The notes under the pieces are model-generated. The model saw only the letters and a program-made list of their open reading frames with translations, was not told the DNA's origin and searched no databases. From Oscillospiraceae bacterium (lineage in GTDB: Bacteria > Bacillota > Clostridia > Oscillospirales > Oscillospiraceae), in NCBI GenBank assembly GCA_015068305.1, contig SVKV01000001.1, forward strand, positions 95,259 to 159,258: 64,000 bases of DNA, given 5' to 3'. The position numbers were made by a program, and so were the translations under genes. Within the stretch, counting starts at the first letter, position 1; every line of letters starts with the position of its first letter. This document shows, one piece after another, positions 7,984 to 16,167 of this stretch.

Positions 7984-9369
7984 TTATTCTGCGGACTTAC
8001 GCGCAGTAAGAGTGCTTTCGATCTCGGGCATTTTCTTGTTGAGCTTGCTCAGGAAAATTGCACACACGATCAGCAGAACCATCAGAACCAGAGGAACAAT
8101 GCTGTAGAGCACGCGGATCATGGTAATCGCGCTTTCCGGCTGTACGGCGGTGCCATCCGTGGAGCTGATGAAGCCGGCAGCAGAGAGCAGGAAGCCAGTC
8201 ATTGCTCCACCCAGGCCCTGGCCGATCTGGGATGCAAAGTTATTGGAAACCACGGTGGTGGTAGAGTCCAGACGGGGCAGACCCAGATATTCATTGTAAG
8301 TGGACAGATCCATCAGAATCAGGCCACCCAGATAGGACAGAGGCAGGGTTACAACAGCGGTCATAATGCCGGCAACCAGCAGCATAGGGATGTTGCTTCC
8401 GGCAAAGAAGCACAGGCCATAGCCAACGCAAGCCAGAACTGCAGTAGCAGCAATGATCTGGGGTGCGCTAAACTTCTTCAGCAGCAGAGGCATAAACAGC
8501 ATCAGAGGCAGGATCATGATGGAGAACACACTGAAGATACCCATGATGGAGGTATTGCCCACCACATAAGTAAAGTAATAGGAAGAAACACCCAGACTGG
8601 TGATGCAGTTATAGGCCATCATAACACCGGCATACAGCCAGACATACTTATTACTTGCGATCATCTTAAAAATGGTCTTCAGGCTTACCTTGTCATGCTG
8701 GAGACCTGCATCGATGGAGGGATCTTCCTTAATGAACAGGAAACGGGGCAGACCCAGCAGAAGCATGGGCAGGCCATAGATCAGAATCAGCTGACGCCAT
8801 CCGGCCAAAGAGGTCGCAATGCTGCTCATCAGAACAGGGAAGGTCATGGAAACGACCATGGAGCCTGCCATAGTGATAAAGCCGCCGTAGGAACCCAGCT
8901 TACCCACCACTGTGCGGTTGGCGCTGAAAGCGCGGATCATATAGGGCTGCTGAGCCGCAGTACGGAAGGTGTTGAACACGCCGAAAGCAAAGGTGTACAT
9001 GAAGAACACCCACACGTTTTTCAGTGCACTGTTCCAACCGGCGGGGGTGTAAAACATCAGAATGGTGCAGATCCAAAGGCCAAGAATACCCAGCTCGTAG
9101 GGACGAACCTTGCCCCACTTGGTGACCTTGGAATTATCCACCACGTAGCAGCAGATCAGGTCAGTGATCGCATCCACGATGTTGCTCAGCAGCAGAATGG
9201 TACCTACGGTTGCCGGATTCATGCCCAGATAGTTGGTGCAGAACAGGGTCAGGTAGCTGTTGACGATGACAAAGCATGCTGCGCTGGAAACATCAGATGC
9301 TTTCCATGCCAGCAATCTGCCAAAGCCAAGTTTATTGGGATTTTTTACTTTTGTTTTGCCAAATGCCAT
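7984..9369 (-). CDS. GPH-family sugar:cation symporter
   Basis: This 461-residue transporter has about 12 hydrophobic segments and the start typical of glycoside-pentoside-hexuronide symporters (GFGRLLAWKASDVSSAACF), with the conserved loop after helix 2 (SNIVDAITDLICCYVVDN). GPH proteins are major-facilitator relatives that import sugars or small glycosides with protons or sodium. Lying between a GH2 enzyme and the arabinose genes, it most likely imports an arabinose- or galactose-containing oligosaccharide or free arabinose. The start at 9369 follows AAAAGGAGCG; the upstream ATG at 9411 has no site. It is the second gene of the leftward operon. Confidence 0.9.
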   Translation of the reverse strand: MAFGKTKVKNPNKLGFGRLLAWKASDVSSAACFVIVNSYLTLFCTNYLGMNPATVGTILLLSNIVDAITDLICCYVVDNSKVTKWGKVRPYELGILGLWICTILMFYTPAGWNSALKNVWVFFMYTFAFGVFNTFRTAAQQPYMIRAFSANRTVVGKLGSYGGFITMAGSMVVSMTFPVLMSSIATSLAGWRQLILIYGLPMLLLGLPRFLFIKEDPSIDAGLQHDKVSLKTIFKMIASNKYVWLYAGVMMAYNCITSLGVSSYYFTYVVGNTSIMGIFSVFSIMILPLMLFMPLLLKKFSAPQIIAATAVLACVGYGLCFFAGSNIPMLLVAGIMTAVVTLPLSYLGGLILMDLSTYNEYLGLPRLDSTTTVVSNNFASQIGQGLGGAMTGFLLSAAGFISSTDGTAVQPESAITMIRVLYSIVPLVLMVLLIVCAIFLSKLNKKMPEIESTLTARKSAE

Positions 9370-9455
9370 GATAAACGCTCCTTTTCTTTTTATAAAGGGT
9401 GATTCCATCACCCGAATTTATGTTTTGGATAGGCTGTCCAAGCTTCGAACAATGC

Positions 9456-11675
9456 TTATTTATGGATGCCGTTCAGCGCGGTGTTTAGCCTGTGAACAAA
9501 TTCCGGGGTGACCAGTGGGCCCATCTGCTTGATGCTGGCTTCCACACTCATTTTTTCCATCATGGCCAGCATTTCGGGAGGCAGCTGGACATTCTTTGCC
9601 ACATCACCGTAGGCTTCCAGAATTTTCTCCTGCAAGGGTGCCATCATTTCTTCCAGCACAGCAGCCGCTTCCGGGTTGGCTTTCACATCACCCATGCTGT
9701 CTTTGATGGAGAAGAAGCCGTCCTTCACGATCTCATCCTCCCGGTCAAACCAGTTTGTGACAGAGGTACCGGGCTTGATGTAGTCCTGCCGGGGGTTGTC
9801 TACCTTCCGGATGGTGACGGAGTCGGTTAGCTCACCGGAGACGGCTGTAACGGTATGCTCGCCGGAGATGGGGACACGGAAGATAAAGATCTTATCTCCC
9901 TGCTGTGTGCCCATTTCCTTGCCATCCACGATCAGGGAAACGGACGGCTGATTGGAGTATACCTTGACCTCGGTTTCGTTCTCTGTACGATCTGTATAGC
10001 GGCCGCCGCAGACATGGACGAAGGGCTCTTTGCTCAAGTAGGCTTTGTAGATGTAGAAGGCATCCTTCTTTGTCTTACGGTCAAAGGTGACAAGACCCTT
10101 CTGGTTCTGACCGGGCTTGCCGCCCTCATCCCGGCCGTCAGCGCCGAAGTCAAACATATTCCAGCAGTGCATTGCCCAGATATAGGGACGCTCAGACCAC
10201 ATTTTCAGCAGATGCTCATGGTAAACAGCCTGATAGGGCTCGCTCCAGTCGCCTTTTTCCGGCTTGCCATTCTGGTGCTGGGGGTTGGCATCCGCACCGT
10301 ACTCAGACAGACCAATGACGGAATTCGGATGTGCCGCATGGTAGCTGTCGAACCATGCATTGTTCTGCTCTAGCTCGCCCACATACCAGCCGTAGTACAG
10401 GTTGAAGCTGCGGATATCGGGCAGCTGCACAAAAGGATCGTCAGCACTCAGCATGAAAGCGTGAGCAGCCGCTGTGGGGCGGGTGCTGTCCAGAGCGTGG
10501 CAGAGATCGTTCAGCCGCTGGTGGTTCTTTACCAGATCCTCTGTCACACCGCCGGTGACGGTAATTTCATTGCTCAGCGCCCAACAGATGATAGATGGGT
10601 GGTTGTAGTTTTGCTCAATGAGCTCGGTCATCTGAGAAACAGTGTTTTCATTGGCCTCGCTCATGTGCTCTGTGATGTAGGGGATCTCCGCCCAGACGAT
10701 CAGACCCTTCTCGTCGCACAGATCGTAGACATACTGGTCGTGCTGATAGTGGGCAAGACGAACGGTGTTTGCACCCATTTCCAGCAGCAGTGCAATATCC
10801 TCTTCGTGCTCCTGCTTTGTCAGCGCATTACCCAGACCCTGCCGGTCCTGATGCCGGGCAGCACCACAGAGGCGAATGTTTTTCCCGTTCAGGAAAAAGC
10901 CCTCATCCGGGGTAAAAGCAATGGTGCGGCAGCCAAAACGGGAGGAAATCGTGTCGTTTCCATCCAGCACCGCCTTGGCAGTGTACAGATAAGGATCCTC
11001 CACACCGTTCCAAAGATGCACATTTTCCAGAGTAAATACGGCCCGGGCGCTTCCATTTTTCACGGTGGCGGTCTTCTCGACGCCGTCAACGCTGAATGTA
11101 ACCTCGTTGCCGCCCGTGACCATGGCTTCTACGGTTACCTCAGCGGATTTCAGATCCTCACTGACCTTGGGTGTCACCCGGATGCCGGGAGCGCCGAAAT
11201 GATCCAGTACAAAATGATCCTTGGGCACGGTAATCAGATTTACATCCCGATAGAGTCCGCCGTAGAAGGTAAAGTCCGCTTTCTGGGGATATACTTTGCG
11301 GGTATAGCTGTTGTCCACGCTGACGGTCAGCAGGTTTTCCTGTCCCACAGGCTTCAGCGCGGGAGTCAGATTTGTCCGGAAGGTGCTGTAACCGCCCTCA
11401 TGGCGGATGAGCTTCACGCCGTTGAGGAAGACCTCACAGACCATCGCTGCGCCCCGGAATTCGATCCAGAGCTCACTTTTATCCAATCTGGGGGTAACCA
11501 GCTTTTTGGCATACCAGCACAATCCCCGGTAATAATCGTTGCCACCGTCCTGCCCGTCCTCGGCATTCCATGTATGGGGAAGCTGAACCGATTGGCCTAA
11601 GGAAAGTGCGACCTCTCCGCTGACATTGTTCCGAAGGAAAAACCAGCCATCGTTGATATTCGCGATCGTTCTCAT
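9456..11675 (-). CDS. Glycoside hydrolase family 2 (beta-galactosidase-like)
   Basis: The 739-residue enzyme has the GH2 order: jelly-roll sugar-binding domain (QLPHTWNAEDGQDGG, FTFYGGLYRDVNLI), Ig-like domain, and a TIM barrel starting near GAARHQDRQGLGN. The acid/base glutamate is in ALSNEITVTGG and the nucleophile in IGLSEYGADANP. A C-terminal extension of about 120 residues beyond the usual Ig-like domain is helical and of unknown use. No signal peptide is visible, so it acts on imported oligosaccharides. It is first in the operon with the symporter and araBAD, behind a promoter with an AGCAA-N5-TTGCT palindrome. It resembles the GH2 at 21072 closely. Beta-galactosidase is the likeliest activity, though alpha-L-arabinopyranosidase is possible. 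Confidence 0.88.
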   Translation of the reverse strand: MRTIANINDGWFFLRNNVSGEVALSLGQSVQLPHTWNAEDGQDGGNDYYRGLCWYAKKLVTPRLDKSELWIEFRGAAMVCEVFLNGVKLIRHEGGYSTFRTNLTPALKPVGQENLLTVSVDNSYTRKVYPQKADFTFYGGLYRDVNLITVPKDHFVLDHFGAPGIRVTPKVSEDLKSAEVTVEAMVTGGNEVTFSVDGVEKTATVKNGSARAVFTLENVHLWNGVEDPYLYTAKAVLDGNDTISSRFGCRTIAFTPDEGFFLNGKNIRLCGAARHQDRQGLGNALTKQEHEEDIALLLEMGANTVRLAHYQHDQYVYDLCDEKGLIVWAEIPYITEHMSEANENTVSQMTELIEQNYNHPSIICWALSNEITVTGGVTEDLVKNHQRLNDLCHALDSTRPTAAAHAFMLSADDPFVQLPDIRSFNLYYGWYVGELEQNNAWFDSYHAAHPNSVIGLSEYGADANPQHQNGKPEKGDWSEPYQAVYHEHLLKMWSERPYIWAMHCWNMFDFGADGRDEGGKPGQNQKGLVTFDRKTKKDAFYIYKAYLSKEPFVHVCGGRYTDRTENETEVKVYSNQPSVSLIVDGKEMGTQQGDKIFIFRVPISGEHTVTAVSGELTDSVTIRKVDNPRQDYIKPGTSVTNWFDREDEIVKDGFFSIKDSMGDVKANPEAAAVLEEMMAPLQEKILEAYGDVAKNVQLPPEMLAMMEKMSVEASIKQMGPLVTPEFVHRLNTALNGIHK

Positions 11676-11702
11676 AGCATCACCTCTTTTGTAGCTGATT
11701 AC

Positions 11703-11745
11703 ATGATATCAGAGGGGATAAAAATGCTGTAGCAAGATTTTTGCT
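11703..11745 (-). promoter_or_regulatory. Operator and promoter of the GH2-symporter-araBAD operon
   Basis: Reading on the minus strand, the palindrome AGCAAAAATCTTGCT (11745-11731) is followed at once by a poor -35 TACAGC (11731-11726), a 17-bp spacer and a -10 TATCAT (11708-11703). The start codon at 11675 lies about 20 bases beyond the predicted transcription start. The same palindrome at the same distance from its promoter occurs upstream of the GH1 gene at 14866. A weak -35 touching an operator is the layout expected for activation, most likely by the AraC-type protein encoded next door. Confidence 0.65.
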
Positions 11746-11792
11746 TTTTTTACAAAATTCTGCGACAGTCTGATTACTAAACGAAAAAATGG

Positions 11793-11821
11793 TTGCCAGA
11801 GCGAAAAAACTACTGCATAAT
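11793..11821 (+). promoter_or_regulatory. Promoter of the AraC-type regulator gene
   Basis: TTGCCA (11793-11798) and CATAAT (11816-11821) are separated by 17 bp and lie 22 bases upstream of the start codon at 11843. It is divergent from the GH2 operon promoter; the shared palindrome at 11731-11745 lies about 50 bp upstream of its -35 box. Confidence 0.65.
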
Positions 11822-11842
11822 AAAGAAAAGGGGGCGCGCATT

Positions 11843-13066
11843 ATGACCATCGATGAAAAGCTTGAATTATACGAAGGAATGCTGCAGTGCGGAAACACGG
11901 TTTATGTCTGGCAGTATGATGCCGACGGGCAGCTTTTAAGCTCCAACTGCCCGGATGAAGCTGCTCTCGGCGGTATGTTTCAGGTGTTTGGTTGCAAGGA
12001 GGAAATGTACCGCATATGTGACACCGTTTCCGGTCCGGTGATGCTGAGTTCCATTCTGGGGGACAGCTGGTTCGCGGATTTTCTGTGGGAGGATAGGCAG
12101 ATGAAGCGGGCCGTGGTTGTAGGCCCATTCCTGTCGGACAGCATAAGCCTTCGCAAGCTGGAAGAATCGGTCCAAAAAATCAGTATGGGGAACACGGCGG
12201 TTATGAGCCTATCCGCTCAGCGGGAACTGCTGCGGGCGCTGGATAAGATAAATGCCATCATTCCCACCACCCAGATCCAATTTGCTCTGATGCTCCACTA
12301 CTGCCTGACCGGCGAACAAATCGGCAAAAGCGGCATTGAGTTTGCCGATGCAGAAATCGTGCCGGAGCAAAGCACAGAGCGCATTAAAAAGGATCGGAAT
12401 AAGGTATGGGCCTATGAGCAGGGCCTGATGCGCATGGTGCGGGAAGGCGATTTGAACTTCAAGCAGGCTGTGGACAATTCCGCATCCATCAGCGACGGCA
12501 TCGGTATGACCTCCGGATCCGCCATGCGAAAAGGGAAGAATTCCGTGATCGTCTATATTTCCCTGGTATGCCGGGCGGCCATTGAAGGTGGCCTGTCCCC
12601 GGAGGTGGCATACCCTCTGGGCGATGCCTATATCCAAAGTGTGGAGAATGTCACTTCCCCCGGAGAGCTGGGTGTCATCAGCAACACGATGTATGCCGAT
12701 TTTATTCAGCGTGTCCATAACCTGCGGGTGAATCCCAATTACTCCAAACCTATACAGATTGCCTGTGACTACATCGAGCAAAATGCCGAGGGTGACCTGA
12801 GTATGGAAGCCATCGCCGCCCGGGCAGGCTACTCAAGTTATTATCTCTCTCGGAAATTCAAAGAAGAGGTGCACACCTCCATCAACGATTACATCAAGAT
12901 TGTTAAAGTGGAGCGGGCAAAGTTCCTCCTGGGCTGCACCCAGGATAGCATTCAGGAGATTGCCGAAAAGCTACATTTCTGTTCCCGCAGTTATTTTGGC
13001 GAAACTTTCCGCAAAATTGTGGGCTGCTCCCCGGTGGAATACCGAGAAAAATACAAAAGAGGATAG
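11843..13066 (+). CDS. AraC-family transcriptional regulator
   Basis: This 407-residue protein ends with a classic AraC DNA-binding domain of two helix-turn-helix units (DLSMEAIAARAGYSSYYLSR and SIQEIAEKLHFCSRSYFGET followed by GCSPVEYREKYK). The N-terminal 290 residues form a sensor region that I do not recognise. The ATG at 11843 follows AAAAGGGGG. It is transcribed divergently from the GH2-symporter-araBAD operon and convergently with the GH43 gene, and is the best candidate for binding the palindrome found upstream of both that operon and the GH1-GH2 operon. The inducer is presumably an arabinose- or galactose-derived sugar, which is inference. Confidence 0.9.
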   Translation: MTIDEKLELYEGMLQCGNTVYVWQYDADGQLLSSNCPDEAALGGMFQVFGCKEEMYRICDTVSGPVMLSSILGDSWFADFLWEDRQMKRAVVVGPFLSDSISLRKLEESVQKISMGNTAVMSLSAQRELLRALDKINAIIPTTQIQFALMLHYCLTGEQIGKSGIEFADAEIVPEQSTERIKKDRNKVWAYEQGLMRMVREGDLNFKQAVDNSASISDGIGMTSGSAMRKGKNSVIVYISLVCRAAIEGGLSPEVAYPLGDAYIQSVENVTSPGELGVISNTMYADFIQRVHNLRVNPNYSKPIQIACDYIEQNAEGDLSMEAIAARAGYSSYYLSRKFKEEVHTSINDYIKIVKVERAKFLLGCTQDSIQEIAEKLHFCSRSYFGETFRKIVGCSPVEYREKYKRG

Positions 13067-13070
13067 TACA

Positions 13071-13100
13071 ATCCCGCCTGTGATTTTTCACAGGCGGGAT
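13071..13100. terminator. Bidirectional terminator between regulator and GH43 genes
   Basis: A perfect 13-bp stem (13071-13083 with 13088-13100) and a four-T loop lie between the convergent genes, only a few bases from both stop codons. Confidence 0.85.
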
Positions 13101-13104
13101 CACT

Positions 13105-14667
13105 TTATATAAATTGAATGTCCAGCAGCTCGCAGCGCTCCGCTCCCCGGAAGTGCAGATACAGCGCTCTGTCGCCTTTGGCCGAAAAGGTCAGAGACTC
13201 AGTATGCCAATCACCGTTTGCGCAGAAGCTGATCTCGCCCTGCTTTTCGTCATCAGTATACACATCAAAGCAACCGCTGCCGCCGCGGACGGTGACGGTA
13301 AGCTTCGTTTCGCCGGTGAAGGCGAAGTACTTAAATCCAATCATGGTGCCATCCATGATATTTGCAATGAACCGCTGGGCATCCTTCCCCTCACCGGAAT
13401 GGGTGATATAAGGGATATCCGCATTGACCACGCGGTTGGTGGCATGGGGCATATGGCCGTTGGTCAGGTTGCAGGCGATCGCAGCCGGATAGGTGCCCTG
13501 AGGGATCAGTGCACGGTCATTCAGACCGCGGCTGGTGCACTCTGCCTGGGCGATGGAGCCGTCGGGGAGAATGGTCACTTTTTCCGCGCAGGCCTGACGG
13601 GAATAGGTGGAGTTGTGGGTCTGCCGATGGTAGAAAATGTACCATTGACCGTTCACGCATTCCAGACTGCCGTGGTTGTTGGCGGTCATGTTCAGCCGGT
13701 CCTCCGGCTTTCTCCCCTTTAGGCCAACGTCACCGTTGGAGTTCAGGATTCCACGGTATACGAATCCACGATCGGGATATTTGCTTGTGGCATAGCTGAG
13801 CATGTTGCTGTTTTCATCGGAGTAAATGAAATAATACAGATCGCCGATCTTTCGGATACTGGCGGCTTCGTAGAACGCATGACCCTCGAAGTCCGTACCG
13901 AAGGACATGAACTGTCCCGGGACGATTCGTGTCGGTTCCGAGATGACGGTAAGCATATCATCGGCAAGGACGGCGTGGTTTGCACCCATCACATCCTCCT
14001 GATCCGCCAGCAGCTGCTCCGGGGTGCGGTGGAACATCATTTGTTCCACATTCACCAGAAAATGGCGGATCGTCTGCTTATCCAGCTTCTTGAGCTGCGC
14101 CAATTGCTCGCTTGCGTTTCTGCCTGCTTCCTCACCGCCATGGGCACCGGCTGCGACCATGGAAAGTGACCAGCCATAGTAAAGGCGAATCACGCCGTCA
14201 TCATTGATCACCGCGGGGTCAGCCGGCAGGTAGCGAAGGAAGGGTGTTCCGTCGGGGTTGCGCAGAAAGCCGTAGTATTGGTATTTCCCGGCAGGGGTAT
14301 CACATACTGCTACACCCACAGCGGTATTATGGCCATCGCCGGTATTTCCAATGCCGCCGCTGACGGTATAATACAGGTAGTAACGTCCGTCATTGCCCTG
14401 AACCACATCCGGTGCGTAGAGGTCCGCGAAATCGCCTTTGACTCGGGGATCCTGAGCTGCTTCATAAATAATTCCTTCGTAGCGCCAATCGGATAGATCC
14501 TCCAGCGGCGCAGACCAGCCTACATAATTCCCCTCGGCACAATATCGCTGCCCGCCTTCGGTATCATGGGAGCCAAACAGATAGAGCCGATCCCCGAATA
14601 CATGGGGTTCTCCATCAGGAATGTACTCCCAGAGAGGAAGGAAGGGATTAAAGACCTGTTTTTTCAT
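13105..14667 (-). CDS. Glycoside hydrolase family 43 (arabinofuranosidase/arabinanase-like)
   Basis: The first 320 residues form a GH43 five-blade propeller: NPFLPLWEYIPDGEPHVFGD with the early aspartate, ADLYAPDVV with the central aspartate, and FYEAASIRKIGDLYYFIYS with a glutamate suited as acid. The C-terminal part from about residue 390 resembles a CBM6-type carbohydrate-binding beta sandwich (FRGAERCELLDIQFI at the end). GH43 enzymes usually release arabinose or xylose from plant side chains, which fits the neighbouring arabinose pathway. No signal peptide is visible. The start at 14667 follows GGAGGTG; the upstream ATG at 14682 overlaps that site. A TATACT at 14699-14694 could be its -10 box. 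Confidence 0.88.
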   Translation of the reverse strand: MKKQVFNPFLPLWEYIPDGEPHVFGDRLYLFGSHDTEGGQRYCAEGNYVGWSAPLEDLSDWRYEGIIYEAAQDPRVKGDFADLYAPDVVQGNDGRYYLYYTVSGGIGNTGDGHNTAVGVAVCDTPAGKYQYYGFLRNPDGTPFLRYLPADPAVINDDGVIRLYYGWSLSMVAAGAHGGEEAGRNASEQLAQLKKLDKQTIRHFLVNVEQMMFHRTPEQLLADQEDVMGANHAVLADDMLTVISEPTRIVPGQFMSFGTDFEGHAFYEAASIRKIGDLYYFIYSDENSNMLSYATSKYPDRGFVYRGILNSNGDVGLKGRKPEDRLNMTANNHGSLECVNGQWYIFYHRQTHNSTYSRQACAEKVTILPDGSIAQAECTSRGLNDRALIPQGTYPAAIACNLTNGHMPHATNRVVNADIPYITHSGEGKDAQRFIANIMDGTMIGFKYFAFTGETKLTVTVRGGSGCFDVYTDDEKQGEISFCANGDWHTESLTFSAKGDRALYLHFRGAERCELLDIQFI

Positions 14668-14790
14668 ATGGCACACCTCCATTGTTTTGTTTCAGTATAT
14701 CAGCCAATCCCGGAGGTGAATAGCCAATATTTGGGGTATTTTATCGTTTTTTCGTTTCTTTGCGGTATTCAGCGAAAAAACAGCAAAGAA

Positions 14791-14833
14791 AGCAAGATTC
14801 TTGCTTGCGGCTTTTCCTCCAATGCGGTACTCT
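14791..14833 (+). promoter_or_regulatory. Operator and promoter of the GH1-GH2 operon
   Basis: The palindrome AGCAAGATTCTTGCT (14791-14805) overlaps by one base a -35 box TTGCGG (14805-14810), followed by a 17-bp spacer and a -10 TACTCT (14828-14833). The geometry is identical to the promoter of the operon starting at 11675, which points to one shared regulator. Confidence 0.65.
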
Positions 14834-14865
14834 TTTATTAGAAATCTATATTGGGAGGTAATATC

Positions 14866-16164
14866 ATGTCCTTTCCGAAAGACTTTTTGATCGGTGCTGC
14901 CACCGCTGCCCATCAGGTGGAGGGCAACAACATTCATAGCGACTACTGGGCACAGGAACAGATGCCCCATTCCGGCTTCGCAGAGCCCAGTCTGGACGCC
15001 TGCGACCACTATAACCGCTTTGAAGAGGACATTGCCCTGCTGGCAAAGGCGGGATTGAATGCCTACCGCTTCAGCATCGAGTGGGCCCGTATTGAGCCGG
15101 AAGAAGGTCGGTTCGATCCGGCGGAGGTGGAGCATTACCGCCAGGTAATCGCCTGCTGCAAGGCAAACGGCGTGGAACCCATCGTAACACTGCACCATTT
15201 CTCCAGCCCCGTGTGGCTGATCCGCAAGGGCGGCTGGGAGGCCGAAACTGTGGTGGAGGACTTTGCTCGTTATGCTGCCTTTGTGACAAAAGAGCTGGGC
15301 AGCGAACTGCATTATATCTGTACCATCAACGAGGCGAATATGGGTATTCAGGTGGCTGCGGTTGCCAAGCGCTATATGCAGCAGATGATGGCTGCTGCTG
15401 CGAAAATGAAAGCCGGGCAGGCAGATTCCAGTGTGCAGGTCGGCATCAATCTGGAACAGCTGATGGCAAACCAGAAGCTTACGGCAGAAGAAAATGTGGC
15501 TGCATTCGGTACACCCAACCCCCAGACCTTTGTTTCCGGCCGCACCCCGGAGGGTGACATTTTGGTGATGAAGGCCCATCAGGCTGCGAAGAAGGCGATC
15601 AAAGAACGGTTCCCGGATATGAAGGTAGGTCTGACGCTGAGCCTGCACGATATGCAGCCCCTGCCCGGCGGCGAGGCGGCTGCCCAAAAGGAATGGGACG
15701 ACGAACTGCTGCACTACCTTCCCTACATCGAAAACGACGATTTTCTGGGCGTTCAGAACTACACCCGCACCCGGTTCGATGAAAACGGAACCCTGCCGGC
15801 GCCGGACGGGGCGGAAACCACCCAGATGGGCTACGAATACTATCCCGAAGCCATTGGAAATGTCATTCGGGAAGTTTCCAAGGTGTTCCATAACGACCTG
15901 ATCGTCACCGAAAACGGAGTCGCCACCGCCGACGACACCCGCCGGGTGGAATACATCCGCCGCGCGCTTGACGGTGTGCAGGCCTGTGTGGACGAGGGCA
16001 TTCCCGTGAAAGGCTACTACTATTGGAGTCTGATGGATAATTTTGAATGGCAGAAGGGCTTTGCGATGCAGTTTGGACTGATTGCCGTGGACCGCAAAAA
16101 CGGACAGACCCGTATCCCCAAGGAAAGCCTTCGCTTCCTGGGCAGCTACACGAAGGGAGAATAA
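14866..16164 (+). CDS. Glycoside hydrolase family 1 (beta-glucosidase/beta-galactosidase-like)
   Basis: The 432-residue enzyme is a GH1 TIM barrel: FLIGAATAAHQVEGN at the start, acid/base glutamate in TINEANMG, nucleophile in VTENGVAT, and the closing YYYWSLMDNFEWQKGF aglycone-site motif. Phosphate-binding residues typical of 6-phospho-glucosidases are not obvious, and the uptake system is a symporter rather than a PTS, so an unphosphorylated beta-glycoside substrate is likelier. The ATG at 14866 follows GGGAGGTAATATC. Its stop lies three bases before the next GH2 gene, so the two are co-translated. Confidence 0.9.
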   Translation: MSFPKDFLIGAATAAHQVEGNNIHSDYWAQEQMPHSGFAEPSLDACDHYNRFEEDIALLAKAGLNAYRFSIEWARIEPEEGRFDPAEVEHYRQVIACCKANGVEPIVTLHHFSSPVWLIRKGGWEAETVVEDFARYAAFVTKELGSELHYICTINEANMGIQVAAVAKRYMQQMMAAAAKMKAGQADSSVQVGINLEQLMANQKLTAEENVAAFGTPNPQTFVSGRTPEGDILVMKAHQAAKKAIKERFPDMKVGLTLSLHDMQPLPGGEAAAQKEWDDELLHYLPYIENDDFLGVQNYTRTRFDENGTLPAPDGAETTQMGYEYYPEAIGNVIREVSKVFHNDLIVTENGVATADDTRRVEYIRRALDGVQACVDEGIPVKGYYYWSLMDNFEWQKGFAMQFGLIAVDRKNGQTRIPKESLRFLGSYTKGE

Positions 16165-16167
16165 TCT

